Made by a program: the position numbers and the translations under genes. Positions 16,593 through 24,236 of a DNA stretch of 64,000 nucleotides are shown here, one piece after another. The stretch covers positions 277,075 to 341,074 of the forward strand of contig NZ_JANGCE010000001.1 of NCBI RefSeq assembly GCF_024462775.1. Direction: 5' to 3'. The stretch comes from Butyricicoccus faecihominis. GTDB lineage: Bacteria > Bacillota > Clostridia > Oscillospirales > Butyricicoccaceae. Position 1 is the stretch's first letter; every line of letters starts with the position of its first letter. Below the pieces are notes generated by a model that saw nothing but the letters and a program-made list of their open reading frames with translations, ran no database searches and was not told the origin of the DNA.

Positions 16593-17633
16593 TTGGATAA
16601 GCCAATGAGCGTATACGCCGCGGACGCACCGCGTGTTTTGCGCGATTTTTTGACCTATATTTCGACGATCCGCGGTAAATCCGCTAAAACAGCACACGAA
16701 TACTATCTGGATCTGCGGCTGTTTTTTCGCGTACTCAAGCGTAACAAGGGCATGGTACCGGCGGACATGCCGATCGAGCAGATCCCGATAGAGGATATCG
16801 ACGTGTCGTTTTTACAAGGCGTTACGCTGTCGGATGCATACGACTATTTGGAGTACATGTCCGGTGAACGGCCGACACAGCAAAACAGCACGGAAAGCGG
16901 CTATGGACTGAGCAGCACCTCGCGCGCGCGCAAGGTATCCTCCATCCGCGCTTTTTTTCGCTATGTGTGCGATAAGCAGCATTTACTCGAAACCAATCCA
17001 ATGGCCGGTTTGGAATCTCCCAAGGTGCGCCACGCGCTGCCCGCATACCTGTCGACTGAGGATTCACTGCGCTTGCTCCAATCGGTGGAGGGGGAATACC
17101 GGGAACGGGATTATTGCATTCTGACGCTGTTCCTGAATTGCGGCATGCGTGTATCCGAGCTCGTCGGCCTTAATTTGCAGGACTTTCAGGGCGACACCGT
17201 ACGTGTGACCGGCAAAGGCAATAAGCAGCGCACGGTCTATCTGAACGAGGCCTGCGCCGCCGCGCTTGCGGCTTATTTGCCCACGCGCCTGAAACCGCAT
17301 GATAAGGATAAAAACGCACTATTCGTCAGCCGTAACCGCAATCGCATCAATGTGCAGACGGTCAAATGGCTGGTGAAAAAGTATCTGGGGCAGGCGGGGC
17401 TGGATACGCAGAAATACTCGGCTCACAAGCTGCGCCACACCGCGGCCACGCTCATGTACCAGAATGGCGTTGATATTCGCACGCTGCAAAGCATTCTAGG
17501 CCATACAAGCGTGGATACGACCATGATCTATACCCATATCGAAGATCAAAGCATCCGCGAGGCGGCACACAAAAATCCGCTGGCCTCGGTGCGCCCGCCG
17601 GACAACGATGAGCCGGACAGCGACGGGGAGTAA
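16593..17633 (+). CDS. XerC/XerD-type tyrosine recombinase
   Basis: 346 residues. An N-terminal SAM-like core-binding domain (about 15-150) precedes the catalytic domain. Catalytic residues are visible: Arg in CGMRVSELVGL, His/Arg in AHKLRHTAATLM, His in SILGHTSVDTTMIYTH and the nucleophilic Tyr in that last motif. Length exceeds typical Xer proteins (about 300) through an insertion in the N-terminal domain (residues 55-100) and an acidic tail (PDNDEPDSDGE). The likely job is chromosome-dimer resolution rather than phage integration, as no phage genes lie nearby. TTG at 16593 (AAAGGGG upstream) is preferred, though ATG at 16605 is also possible. Confidence 0.85.
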   Translation: MDKPMSVYAADAPRVLRDFLTYISTIRGKSAKTAHEYYLDLRLFFRVLKRNKGMVPADMPIEQIPIEDIDVSFLQGVTLSDAYDYLEYMSGERPTQQNSTESGYGLSSTSRARKVSSIRAFFRYVCDKQHLLETNPMAGLESPKVRHALPAYLSTEDSLRLLQSVEGEYRERDYCILTLFLNCGMRVSELVGLNLQDFQGDTVRVTGKGNKQRTVYLNEACAAALAAYLPTRLKPHDKDKNALFVSRNRNRINVQTVKWLVKKYLGQAGLDTQKYSAHKLRHTAATLMYQNGVDIRTLQSILGHTSVDTTMIYTHIEDQSIREAAHKNPLASVRPPDNDEPDSDGE

Positions 17634-17646
17634 AAACGGGAGATCG

Positions 17647-17677
17647 ACGGCATAGTCGATCGGCTATGCCGTTTTTA
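17647..17677 (+). terminator. Rho-independent terminator after the recombinase
   Basis: A 9-bp perfect stem (17647-17655 with 17664-17672), 8-base loop and TTTTTAT tail. Confidence 0.85.
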
Positions 17678-17726
17678 TATAAGAAATACATTTGAAAAGG
17701 TACCTTTCTGCCGTGCTCTGAATAAA

Positions 17727-17771
17727 ACAAAAGACGGACGACCGGGATTTTACCGGCAGTCCGTCTTTTGT
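17727..17771 (-). terminator. Terminator of the asd-dapA-dapB operon
   Basis: A 13-bp stem (17727-17739 with 17759-17771) plus an inner ACCGG/CCGG stem starts directly at the dapB stop. On the minus strand it ends in TTTTGTTTTATT; the plus-strand reading also ends in TTTTG. Confidence 0.85.
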
Positions 17772-18533
17772 TTACTTGGAAGCGATCACGTCCGACATAT
17801 CGTACATGCCGGGCTGGGTGCAGGTCGCCATGAAGGCGGCGGCGTCCACCGCGCCGACGGCGAATACCTCGCGCGAGAGTGCCGTGTGGCGAATCTCAAT
17901 GACCTCGTCGCGGCCGCAGAACAATACGCTGTGCTCGCCTACGATCGTACCGCCGCGGATCGCGGAAATACCGATCTCGTGCGCGGGCCGCTTTTCGCGA
18001 CGCTCATGGCGGTCGTAGACGTACGCCGCATCATAGGGCAGCGCTTCGGAAACAGCGTCCGCCAGCATGAGTGCGGTACCGGAGGGAGCGTCAAGCTTTT
18101 GGTTGTGGTGCTTTTCTATGATCTCCACATCAAAGCCTTCGCCAAGGACACCGGCGCTTTTTTTCAATAGATCAATCATCAAATTGATGCCGAGCGACAT
18201 GTTGCCCGAACGGAACACCGGAAACTTTGCCGAAGCCGCGCGAATGTTTTGCAGCTGCTCGGCGGAATGGCCGGTGGTGCAGATAACGATCGGGACCTGA
18301 TGCTTTTCGCAGTAGGAGAGCAGGTGCTCGGTGCTCGATGCATTGGAAAAATCGATGATCACATCGCAAACGCCCGTATACTCAAACGGATCGGCAAAAA
18401 CAGGGAAGTCACCGGTTTTTGCGGCGTTCAGGTCAAAGCCCGCCGCAATGCGCATATCGCTCCGCTTGGAAACGATATCGGTCACGACATGGCCCATACG
18501 GCCGTTGCAGCCGGAAAGCGCAATATTCAGCAT
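17772..18533 (-). CDS. dapB: 4-hydroxy-tetrahydrodipicolinate reductase
   Basis: 253 residues; NAD(P)H-dependent step of lysine/diaminopimelate synthesis. The N-terminal Rossmann motif is SGCNGRMGHVV, followed by DVIIDFSNASSTEHLL and CTTGH, and the catalytic/substrate motif EKHHNQKLDAPSGTALMLAD (His and Lys). Length matches the family. Last gene of the asd-dapA-dapB operon, 32 bases after dapA, under the lysine riboswitch at 20703-20880. Confidence 0.95.
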   Translation of the reverse strand: MLNIALSGCNGRMGHVVTDIVSKRSDMRIAAGFDLNAAKTGDFPVFADPFEYTGVCDVIIDFSNASSTEHLLSYCEKHQVPIVICTTGHSAEQLQNIRAASAKFPVFRSGNMSLGINLMIDLLKKSAGVLGEGFDVEIIEKHHNQKLDAPSGTALMLADAVSEALPYDAAYVYDRHERREKRPAHEIGISAIRGGTIVGEHSVLFCGRDEVIEIRHTALSREVFAVGAVDAAAFMATCTQPGMYDMSDVIASK

Positions 18534-18565
18534 TTTTCAAACTCCTTACTTTTCGGGCGGCAGCC

Positions 18566-19456
18566 TTAGATCTTGCAGCCCGCAGCCGCGAGTTCGCGGC
18601 GGATAAATTCCGTGTGCTCGTCGCTCGGATCGACCAGCGGCATACGCAGACCACCGACATCCCAGCCAAGCAGCGCCATGGCCTTCTTGACCGGAATGGG
18701 GTTGACCTCGCAGAACAGCGCGTCAATCAGGTTATGCAGGCCAAGCTGTAGCTTTGCCGCTTCCGGATAGCGGTTTTCCAAACAAAGCTGGGTCAGATCG
18801 TGCGTTTCACGCGGGGCAACGTTGGAAAGTACCGAGATAACACCCTTTCCGCCGAGCGCCATCAAGGGAACGATCTGGTCGTCGTTGCCGGACCAAACGT
18901 TCAGTTCGTCGCCGCACTTGCTCATGACCTCGGCCAGCAGCGTGAAGTTGCCTGAAGCCGCCTTCAGTCCGTTGATATTCGGATGCTTCGACAGCTCCAG
19001 AAGCGTATCCGCCGTAAAGCACACGCCGGTGCGGCTGGGCACGTTGTAAAGGATGATCGGCAGGTCCGAGCAGTCCGCGATCTCCGTAAAGTGTGCGACA
19101 AGGCCGCGCTGAGAGGTCTTATTGTAATAGGGCGTGACCGAAAGACCGCCGTCGGCGCCGCAGGATGCGGCAAACTTTGTCAGTTCTACCGCGTAGTCGG
19201 TGTGGTTGGAGCCGACGCCCGCGACCACGGGCACGCGGTGGTTGACGTATTCGCAGGTAAAGGAGAGCACTTCCTTGTGCTCCTTGTCGCGCAGCGCGGA
19301 GGCTTCGCCGGTCGTACCGCAAACGATGATCGCATCCGTGCCGTTTTCGATCTGGTGGTCAAGGATCTTCTTAAAGGATTCGTAATTGACCGAACCGTCC
19401 GCATGGAACGGCGTAATGACGGCAACGCCCGCACCTGTAAAAATGGGATTCTTCAT
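18566..19456 (-). CDS. dapA: 4-hydroxy-tetrahydrodipicolinate synthase
   Basis: 296 residues, TIM-barrel class I aldolase condensing pyruvate with aspartate semialdehyde. Motifs: GTTGEASAL (pyruvate-binding Thr-Thr), YYNKTSQRGL, ILYNVPSRTG (catalytic Tyr) and GLKAASGN (Schiff-base Lys). It comes between asd and dapB, only 15 bases from asd. Together with asd it supplies diaminopimelate for peptidoglycan, and dipicolinate precursor in a spore former. Confidence 0.95.
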   Translation of the reverse strand: MKNPIFTGAGVAVITPFHADGSVNYESFKKILDHQIENGTDAIIVCGTTGEASALRDKEHKEVLSFTCEYVNHRVPVVAGVGSNHTDYAVELTKFAASCGADGGLSVTPYYNKTSQRGLVAHFTEIADCSDLPIILYNVPSRTGVCFTADTLLELSKHPNINGLKAASGNFTLLAEVMSKCGDELNVWSGNDDQIVPLMALGGKGVISVLSNVAPRETHDLTQLCLENRYPEAAKLQLGLHNLIDALFCEVNPIPVKKAMALLGWDVGGLRMPLVDPSDEHTEFIRRELAAAGCKI

Positions 19457-19471
19457 AGTAGTTTGGCCTCC

Positions 19472-20554
19472 TTAACGGTCCATATACCCTTCGGCGCAAA
19501 GCAACTCGGCCATCAGGACCGCGCCGCCCGCCGCACCGCGCAGGGTGTTGTGAGAAAGACTGACGAACTTGTAATCATAGAGGCTGTCCTCGCGCAGGCG
19601 GCCGATCGAAACGCCCATGCCGCCTTCCAGATCGCGGTCAAGCCGGGTCTGCGGCCGGTTATCCTCTTCAAAATAGGTAAGAAAGTGTTCCGGCGCGGAA
19701 GGAAGCTTCAGTTCCTGCGCCCGGCCGGAAAAGCTCTTCCAGCGCGCGATCATTTTCTCCTTCGAGGGTTTGTTTTTAAACTTTACAAAAGCGGCCGCCA
19801 TATGTCCGTCCGACGCGGCGACACGCAGGCACTGCGCGGTAATCACGGGGCAAACAGCGGAAACGATCCGGTCGCCTTCGATATGGCCCCAAACCTTCAT
19901 CGGCTCCTTTTCGCTCTTCTCTTCCTCGCCGCCGATGTAGGGAATCACGTTGTCGACCATCTCGGGCCACGATTCAAAGGTTTTGCCCGCGCCGGAGATC
20001 GCCTGATAGGTGCACACGGCGACCTCGGTCGGTTCAAAATCCATCAACGCGGAAAGGGCGGGGACATAGCTTTGGATCGAGCAGTTGGACTTGACCGCGA
20101 TAAAGCCGCGCTTCGTGCCAAGGCGCTCCCGCTGCGCGGGGATGATCTTTGCATGGTCCGCGTTGATCTCCGGGATGATCATCGGAACGTCGGGGGTCAT
20201 GCGGTGCGCAGAGTTGTTGGAACAGACCGGGCACTCAAGCTTTGCGTAGCGCTCTTCCAAGGCGCGGATCTCTTCTTTTTTCATATCGACGGCGCAGAAA
20301 ATGAAATCCACCTTAGCGGCGATCTCCTCCGCGTCGGCCGTTGCGTCGAACAGCACCATGTCTTTGTACCCTTCGGGCATTGGCTTCGCCATCTTCCAGC
20401 GGCCTTCGCAGGCTTCCGCATAGGTTTTGCCACGGTTGCGGCCGCTGGCCGCAAGCGCAACGACCTCGAACCAAGGGTGGTCTTCGAGCAGCAGGGAAAA
20501 CCGCTGGCCCACCATGCCCGTCGCACCGACTATGCCGACTTTGTAATGATTCAT
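19472..20554 (-). CDS. asd: Aspartate-semialdehyde dehydrogenase (archaeal/fungal-type subgroup)
   Basis: 360 residues. Reduces aspartyl-phosphate to aspartate semialdehyde. N-terminal [13 protein letters not shown] binds NADP; the catalytic cysteine lies in [11 protein letters not shown] and the conserved late histidine in [21 protein letters not shown] and the extra length place it with the archaeal/fungal-like group rather than the E. coli type. It is the first gene of the operon, 74 bases downstream of the riboswitch terminator. Confidence 0.93.
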   Translation of the reverse strand: MNHYKVGIVGATGMVGQRFSLLLEDHPWFEVVALAASGRNRGKTYAEACEGRWKMAKPMPEGYKDMVLFDATADAEEIAAKVDFIFCAVDMKKEEIRALEERYAKLECPVCSNNSAHRMTPDVPMIIPEINADHAKIIPAQRERLGTKRGFIAVKSNCSIQSYVPALSALMDFEPTEVAVCTYQAISGAGKTFESWPEMVDNVIPYIGGEEEKSEKEPMKVWGHIEGDRIVSAVCPVITAQCLRVAASDGHMAAAFVKFKNKPSKEKMIARWKSFSGRAQELKLPSAPEHFLTYFEEDNRPQTRLDRDLEGGMGVSIGRLREDSLYDYKFVSLSHNTLRGAAGGAVLMAELLCAEGYMDR

Positions 20555-20627
20555 TTCGTTCAGATCCTCCCAAAAGAATTAAAATCACACGGATTTCGGT
20601 AAAATCACGTGAAATAATGGCGGCAAA

Positions 20628-20654
20628 GAAAAATACCGGTTGAAAAACCGGTAT
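20628..20654 (-). terminator. Terminator controlled by the lysine riboswitch
   Basis: On the minus strand, a 9-bp perfect stem (20646-20654 with 20633-20641), 4-base loop and TTTTTCTTT tail. Another perfect hairpin (20669-20697) lies between aptamer and terminator and could be part of the switching region. Confidence 0.85.
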
Positions 20655-20702
20655 GACCTATACTATAATAGAAGCTGCGAACATCGCATCGCTTCTAAAA
20701 AA

Positions 20703-20880
20703 GGATAGCTCTCCACCGGCATAACTGCTGATGACAGACGCTGGGATATTCTCCCCGGCATCCAGCACAGCTTGCCGTAACAAGGCTGCACTTCGGCGGG
20801 AGACCCTTTTTCGACTGCTCCTTGGGGTTAACGGCCCCTCCCAGACGATACTGATGAAACCCGCGCCTCTATCTTTGCGA
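20703..20880 (-). ncRNA. Lysine riboswitch (L box)
   Basis: The minus-strand leader of asd carries the lysine aptamer landmarks in order: GATAGAGGCGCGGG, TCATCAGTATCG, GGGAGGGGC, GGGTCTCCCGCCGAAG, GCTGGATGCCGGGGAGA, CTGTCATCAG and the closing GGAGAGCTATCC; AAGATAG and CTATCCTT form P1. A terminator follows at 20628-20654. High lysine should favour termination and lower asd-dapA-dapB expression. Confidence 0.93.
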
Positions 20881-20895
20881 TCCACTTGTTCCTAT

Positions 20896-20924
20896 ATTGT
20901 AAAATAATGCAGGATATTTGTCAA
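20896..20924 (-). promoter_or_regulatory. Sigma-A promoter of the lysine-riboswitch operon
   Basis: On the minus strand TTGACA (20919-20924), 17-base spacer, TACAAT (20896-20901). Transcription would start just upstream of the aptamer. Confidence 0.85.
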
Positions 20925-20958
20925 TAGAGCGCGCAAAATTAACTGGAGGACAAAAAAG

Positions 20959-22692
20959 ATGAAACGATTCCTTTCCATGCTGCTGTCGTGTACGCTGGCG
21001 GTCGGCCTGCTGAGCGCTGTGCCGGCTTCGGCCGTCGATACGGATATCACGCTCCGCGTCGGCCTGTTTTACGAATCTACCGCGCTGCCCGAGGCAAAGC
21101 TGGAAAACGTCGATACCGCGGGCTACACCGCCGGTAAGTACGATGGCATGACCTTTGTGCCCGATAAGACCATATCCAATAAAGAGCTGACGGTGAAGAT
21201 CATTTCCGATGTTTTTACGGTGACCGATACGATTTCCGGAGAAACGCTATATACGTCCGCCGCCGGGGCGGACAATCTGGCGATCCGCCCCAACAGCGAG
21301 CTGACATGGTGCAAGGGCTACAAATGGCGCGGCGATTTTGTTTACCGCAAGGCGTCCAATGGAAACGTCGCCGTTATAAACTATGTCGGCTTAGAAGATT
21401 ATGTGAAGGGCGTGCTGCCCTACGAGGTCAGTGCGGATTGGCCGATCGAAGCGCTCAAGGCGCAGGCGGTCTGCGCGCGCTCCTTTGCGCTCGGCACACT
21501 GGACAAGCATGCTTCCTATGGGTTTGACGTTTGTAACACGACCAACTGTCAGGTCTATAAAGGCGCGAACCTTGCCACGGATAATTCCGATAACGCGGTA
21601 GACCAGACCAAGGGCGAATATCTGACATACGGCGGCAAGCTTGCCGTGGGCTATTTCTTCTCCTCCGACGGCGGCGCGACAGAGGACGCTAAAAACGTTT
21701 GGGGCGGCGACTATCCGTACTTAAAGGGCAAGATCGATCCTTACGAGGATGTCAAGGGCGCGCAGAACGGCGTGTGGAGCGTAACGCTGACGCCTTCCGA
21801 GGTGCAGCAGAAGCTGATCGCCGCGGGCCATATGATCGGCGAGGTCGCGAGTGTCGCTGTGACCAAACGCACGGCGACCGACAATGTGAACGAAGTGACC
21901 GTGACGGATACGACGGGCAAGCAGGTCACGATCACCAAGGACGCGGTGCGCTCGGTCTTTGGGCTGAACAGCATCCGCTACACGATTACGCCCAATGTGG
22001 ACGGGCGGCCGATCACGACCCAAACGCCGAACATCACCCAAACAGCAGACACGCTGCCCAAAACCGAGCCGATCAAGATCAGCGCGACCGATCAAAACAT
22101 TACGCTGAACGGTAAGGCGGTCGCGCCGCAGGGCTACAATATCAATGATTACAACTATTTTAAGCTGCGCGATCTGGCCTATCTACTGAACGGCACCTCG
22201 GCGCAGTTCAACGTGGTCTGGAACAGTAAGGATAACCAGATCGAGCTTGCGAGCAAAACCAATTATGAAAAGGTTGGCGGCGAAATGACCCCGGCCGAGG
22301 GAACCGTAATAAAAAACTGCACGCCATCCGATTCCACGATCCTGCTGGATGGCAAAACGATCGAGCTTGACGGCTACCGCGTCAACGGCAATAACTATTA
22401 CAAGGTGCGCGACGTGGGCGAAAAGCTTGGCTTTGGCGTTGATTGGGACAAGCAAAGCCAGACCGTTTTGCTGTCAAGCACGATTCCCGGCGACCCGGAG
22501 AGCCCGGACGACGGCGGAACAACCACGCCCGAGACCCCCACGGCCAAGGTGGACAGCTACACCTTCAACGGCACCGGCTGGGGCCACAGCGTGGGTATGA
22601 GCCAATACGGCGCGCTGGCCATGGCGAAAAAGGGCTTTGATTACGACGAGATCTTATCGTTCTACTTCACCGATATTGAGATCAAGAAATAA
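20959..22692 (+). CDS. SpoIID/LytB-domain protein with inserted copper-amine-oxidase-like repeats
   Basis: 577 residues, secreted. Signal peptide about 1-25 (ends PASA). SpoIID core about 60-345; the catalytic-type Glu is E156 in [11 protein letters not shown], followed by [14 protein letters not shown]. SpoIID proteins are lytic transglycosylases acting on stem-peptide-free glycan in spore engulfment. The core is interrupted: two stalk-like copper-amine-oxidase N-terminal repeats (about 375-435, [20 protein letters not shown]; about 455-510, [20 protein letters not shown]) and a Pro/Thr-rich linker come before the SpoIID closing motif [13 protein letters not shown] at 540-552 (usual motif GWGHGVGMSQ). 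The protein may be a vegetative or sporulation wall enzyme; B. subtilis SpoIID itself is much shorter. Confidence 0.85.
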   Translation: MKRFLSMLLSCTLAVGLLSAVPASAVDTDITLRVGLFYESTALPEAKLENVDTAGYTAGKYDGMTFVPDKTISNKELTVKIISDVFTVTDTISGETLYTSAAGADNLAIRPNSELTWCKGYKWRGDFVYRKASNGNVAVINYVGLEDYVKGVLPYEVSADWPIEALKAQAVCARSFALGTLDKHASYGFDVCNTTNCQVYKGANLATDNSDNAVDQTKGEYLTYGGKLAVGYFFSSDGGATEDAKNVWGGDYPYLKGKIDPYEDVKGAQNGVWSVTLTPSEVQQKLIAAGHMIGEVASVAVTKRTATDNVNEVTVTDTTGKQVTITKDAVRSVFGLNSIRYTITPNVDGRPITTQTPNITQTADTLPKTEPIKISATDQNITLNGKAVAPQGYNINDYNYFKLRDLAYLLNGTSAQFNVVWNSKDNQIELASKTNYEKVGGEMTPAEGTVIKNCTPSDSTILLDGKTIELDGYRVNGNNYYKVRDVGEKLGFGVDWDKQSQTVLLSSTIPGDPESPDDGGTTTPETPTAKVDSYTFNGTGWGHSVGMSQYGALAMAKKGFDYDEILSFYFTDIEIKK

Positions 22693-22699
22693 GGAGGAC

Positions 22700-22730
22700 G
22701 GGGCGCTCCGTGCGGGCGCCCCTGCTTTTT
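22700..22730 (+). terminator. Terminator between the SpoIID-domain gene and queA
   Basis: A 7-bp all-GC stem (22700-22706 with 22716-22722), 9-base loop, then TGCTTTTT. It lies between AGGAGG (22692-22697) and the likely queA ATG at 22734. Confidence 0.65.
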
Positions 22731-22733
22731 GAG

Positions 22734-23762
22734 ATGAAAAAAAGTGATTTTTATTACGACCTGCCCGAGCGCCTGATCGCGCAGCATCCGCTGGCTGAAC
22801 GGGACTCCTCGCGCCTGTTGGTGCTAGACCGGCGGGACGGCTCGGTGCAGCACCGGCATTTTAGGGAGCTTTTGGAATATGTGCGGCCGGGCGATTGCAT
22901 GGTCTTTAACAATTCCCGCGTCATTCCGGCGCGGTTGATGGGGCACGCGGTCGGCCATACAACACCGATCGAGGTCCTGCTTTTGAATGACCGGGGAGAA
23001 GGCCTTTGGGAATGCCTGACGCGCCCGGGCAGAAAAACGCGCGAGGGCGTCGAACTCACCTTTGGCGACGGCCTGCTCACCGCGACGGTGGAGAGCATCA
23101 ATCCCAAAGACGGCAACCGCATGATCCGCTTTCACTACGAGGGCATTTTTCTGGAACTGCTAGATAAGCTTGGAACCATGCCGCTGCCGCCCTATATCCG
23201 TGAAAAGCTGGACGACCCCGAGCGCTACCAGACGGTCTACTCCAAGACGCCCGGCTCGGCCGCCGCGCCGACGGCGGGCCTGCATTTCACCGAAGAACTG
23301 CTTCAACTGCTGCGCGACAAGGGGGTAAAGCTCGCCTTTGTAACGCTGCACGTCGGTCTTGGCACGTTCCGCCCGGTCAAGGAAGAAGAGATCACCGACC
23401 ATGTGATGCATTCCGAATTCTATATTATGGATGAGGACACCGCCCGTCTGATTAATGAAACAAGGGACGCGGGTGGAAGCGTTTGGGCGGTCGGCACCAC
23501 GGCCTGCCGCACGATGGAGACCATCGCGGACGAGACCGGCCATGTGCGGGCTCAATCAGGTTGGACAGATATTTTTATCTATCCCGGCTACCGGTTTAAA
23601 TCCATCGATCATTTGGTCACCAACTTCCATCTGCCCGAAAGCACGCTGATGATGCTGATCTCGGCCTTCGCGTCCCGCGAGATGGTGATGGAGGCTTACC
23701 GTCAGGCGGTCGAGGCCGAATACCGCTTTTTCTCGTTCGGCGATTCCATGCTGATATTATAA
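22734..23762 (+). CDS. queA: S-adenosylmethionine:tRNA ribosyltransferase-isomerase
   Basis: 342 residues, the usual QueA length. It transfers and isomerises the ribose of AdoMet onto preQ1-tRNA to give epoxyqueuosine. Motifs: [40 protein letters not shown] and [18 protein letters not shown]. The ATG at 22734 matches the family N-terminus ([14 protein letters not shown]), but it lacks a nearby Shine-Dalgarno; the only one (AGGAGG, 22692-22697) is on the far side of a terminator-like hairpin, so an in-frame GTG at 22710 cannot be excluded. tgt, the preceding enzyme of the queuosine pathway, lies 11 kb downstream. Confidence 0.93.
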   Translation: MKKSDFYYDLPERLIAQHPLAERDSSRLLVLDRRDGSVQHRHFRELLEYVRPGDCMVFNNSRVIPARLMGHAVGHTTPIEVLLLNDRGEGLWECLTRPGRKTREGVELTFGDGLLTATVESINPKDGNRMIRFHYEGIFLELLDKLGTMPLPPYIREKLDDPERYQTVYSKTPGSAAAPTAGLHFTEELLQLLRDKGVKLAFVTLHVGLGTFRPVKEEEITDHVMHSEFYIMDEDTARLINETRDAGGSVWAVGTTACRTMETIADETGHVRAQSGWTDIFIYPGYRFKSIDHLVTNFHLPESTLMMLISAFASREMVMEAYRQAVEAEYRFFSFGDSMLIL

Positions 23763-23804
23763 ACCCCATAGGTGTGTGATTCGGCGTAATATGCGAAGAT
23801 CGGC

Positions 23805-23826
23805 GATTATCTGGTGTGAGGATGAC
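23805..23826 (+). repeat. Left copy of an imperfect direct repeat flanking the AT-rich island
   Basis: GATTATCTGGTGTGAGGATGAC matches 18 of 22 bases of the copy at 27207-27228. It lies in the gap between queA and ywbE. The meaning is uncertain. Confidence 0.3.
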
Positions 23827-23875
23827 AAAGAGCGTCCACACGTATATCAAGAGCTAACAACAGGAGAGAAAAATA

Positions 23876-24070
23876 ATGAGCGGACAAAACAGGTCTGATG
23901 TGAAGGTCGGAGCGGCAGTCAAGGTTATCCTGAAAGCAGACCAACGTACCGGCAAGTTGACAGAAGGTATTGTGGCGCGGATACTGACAAAGAGTAGCTG
24001 CCATCCTCACGGCATTAAAGTGATGCTTGCGGATGGGCAAGTCGGCCGGGTACAGGAAATCGTCGGATAG
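23876..24070 (+). CDS. ywbE: YwbE-family small protein
   Basis: 64 residues: MSGQNRSDVKVGAAVKVILK, then DQRTGKLTEGIVARILTKSS and HPHGIKVMLADGQVGRVQEI. This matches the DUF2196/YwbE family almost along its length; the fold is predicted as a small beta-barrel, and no function is established. AGGAGAG lies 8 bases before the ATG. It sits alone between queA and the AT-rich helicase gene and marks the left edge of the island, although its codon use looks closer to the surrounding genome than the helicase's. Confidence 0.85.
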   Translation: MSGQNRSDVKVGAAVKVILKADQRTGKLTEGIVARILTKSSCHPHGIKVMLADGQVGRVQEIVG

Positions 24071-24183
24071 ATGTTGGCAAATGTGATATGAAGGAACCTT
24101 TAATAGCAAAGACAAATGACATGATTGTAGCTAGAATATGGAAACAATGAACGTTGAATAAGGTGAAATATTCAGTCAAATTA

Positions 24184-24213
24184 TTGCATTATCAATACAA
24201 TCAAGCAGATAAT
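24184..24213 (+). promoter_or_regulatory. Candidate promoter of the helicase-nuclease gene
   Basis: TTGCAT (24184-24189), 18-base spacer, GATAAT (24208-24213), 24 bases before the start codon. The 166-base gap 24071-24236 is strongly AT-rich and otherwise holds nothing I recognise. Confidence 0.45.
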
Positions 24214-24236
24214 TTTGAGGATAGGGTTACTGTCAT

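Noticed and set aside
16593..17633. Recombinase as a phage or integron integrase
   Set aside because: No phage genes, attachment repeats or tRNA target nearby; the Xer-like C-terminal motifs suggest a chromosomal role.
18983..20602. 539-residue open frame antisense to dapA and asd
   Set aside because: Spans two real genes and their gap, with no ribosome-binding site or motif.
20658..20885. Small protein gene in the asd leader
   Set aside because: The region is fully explained by the lysine riboswitch aptamer and its terminator.
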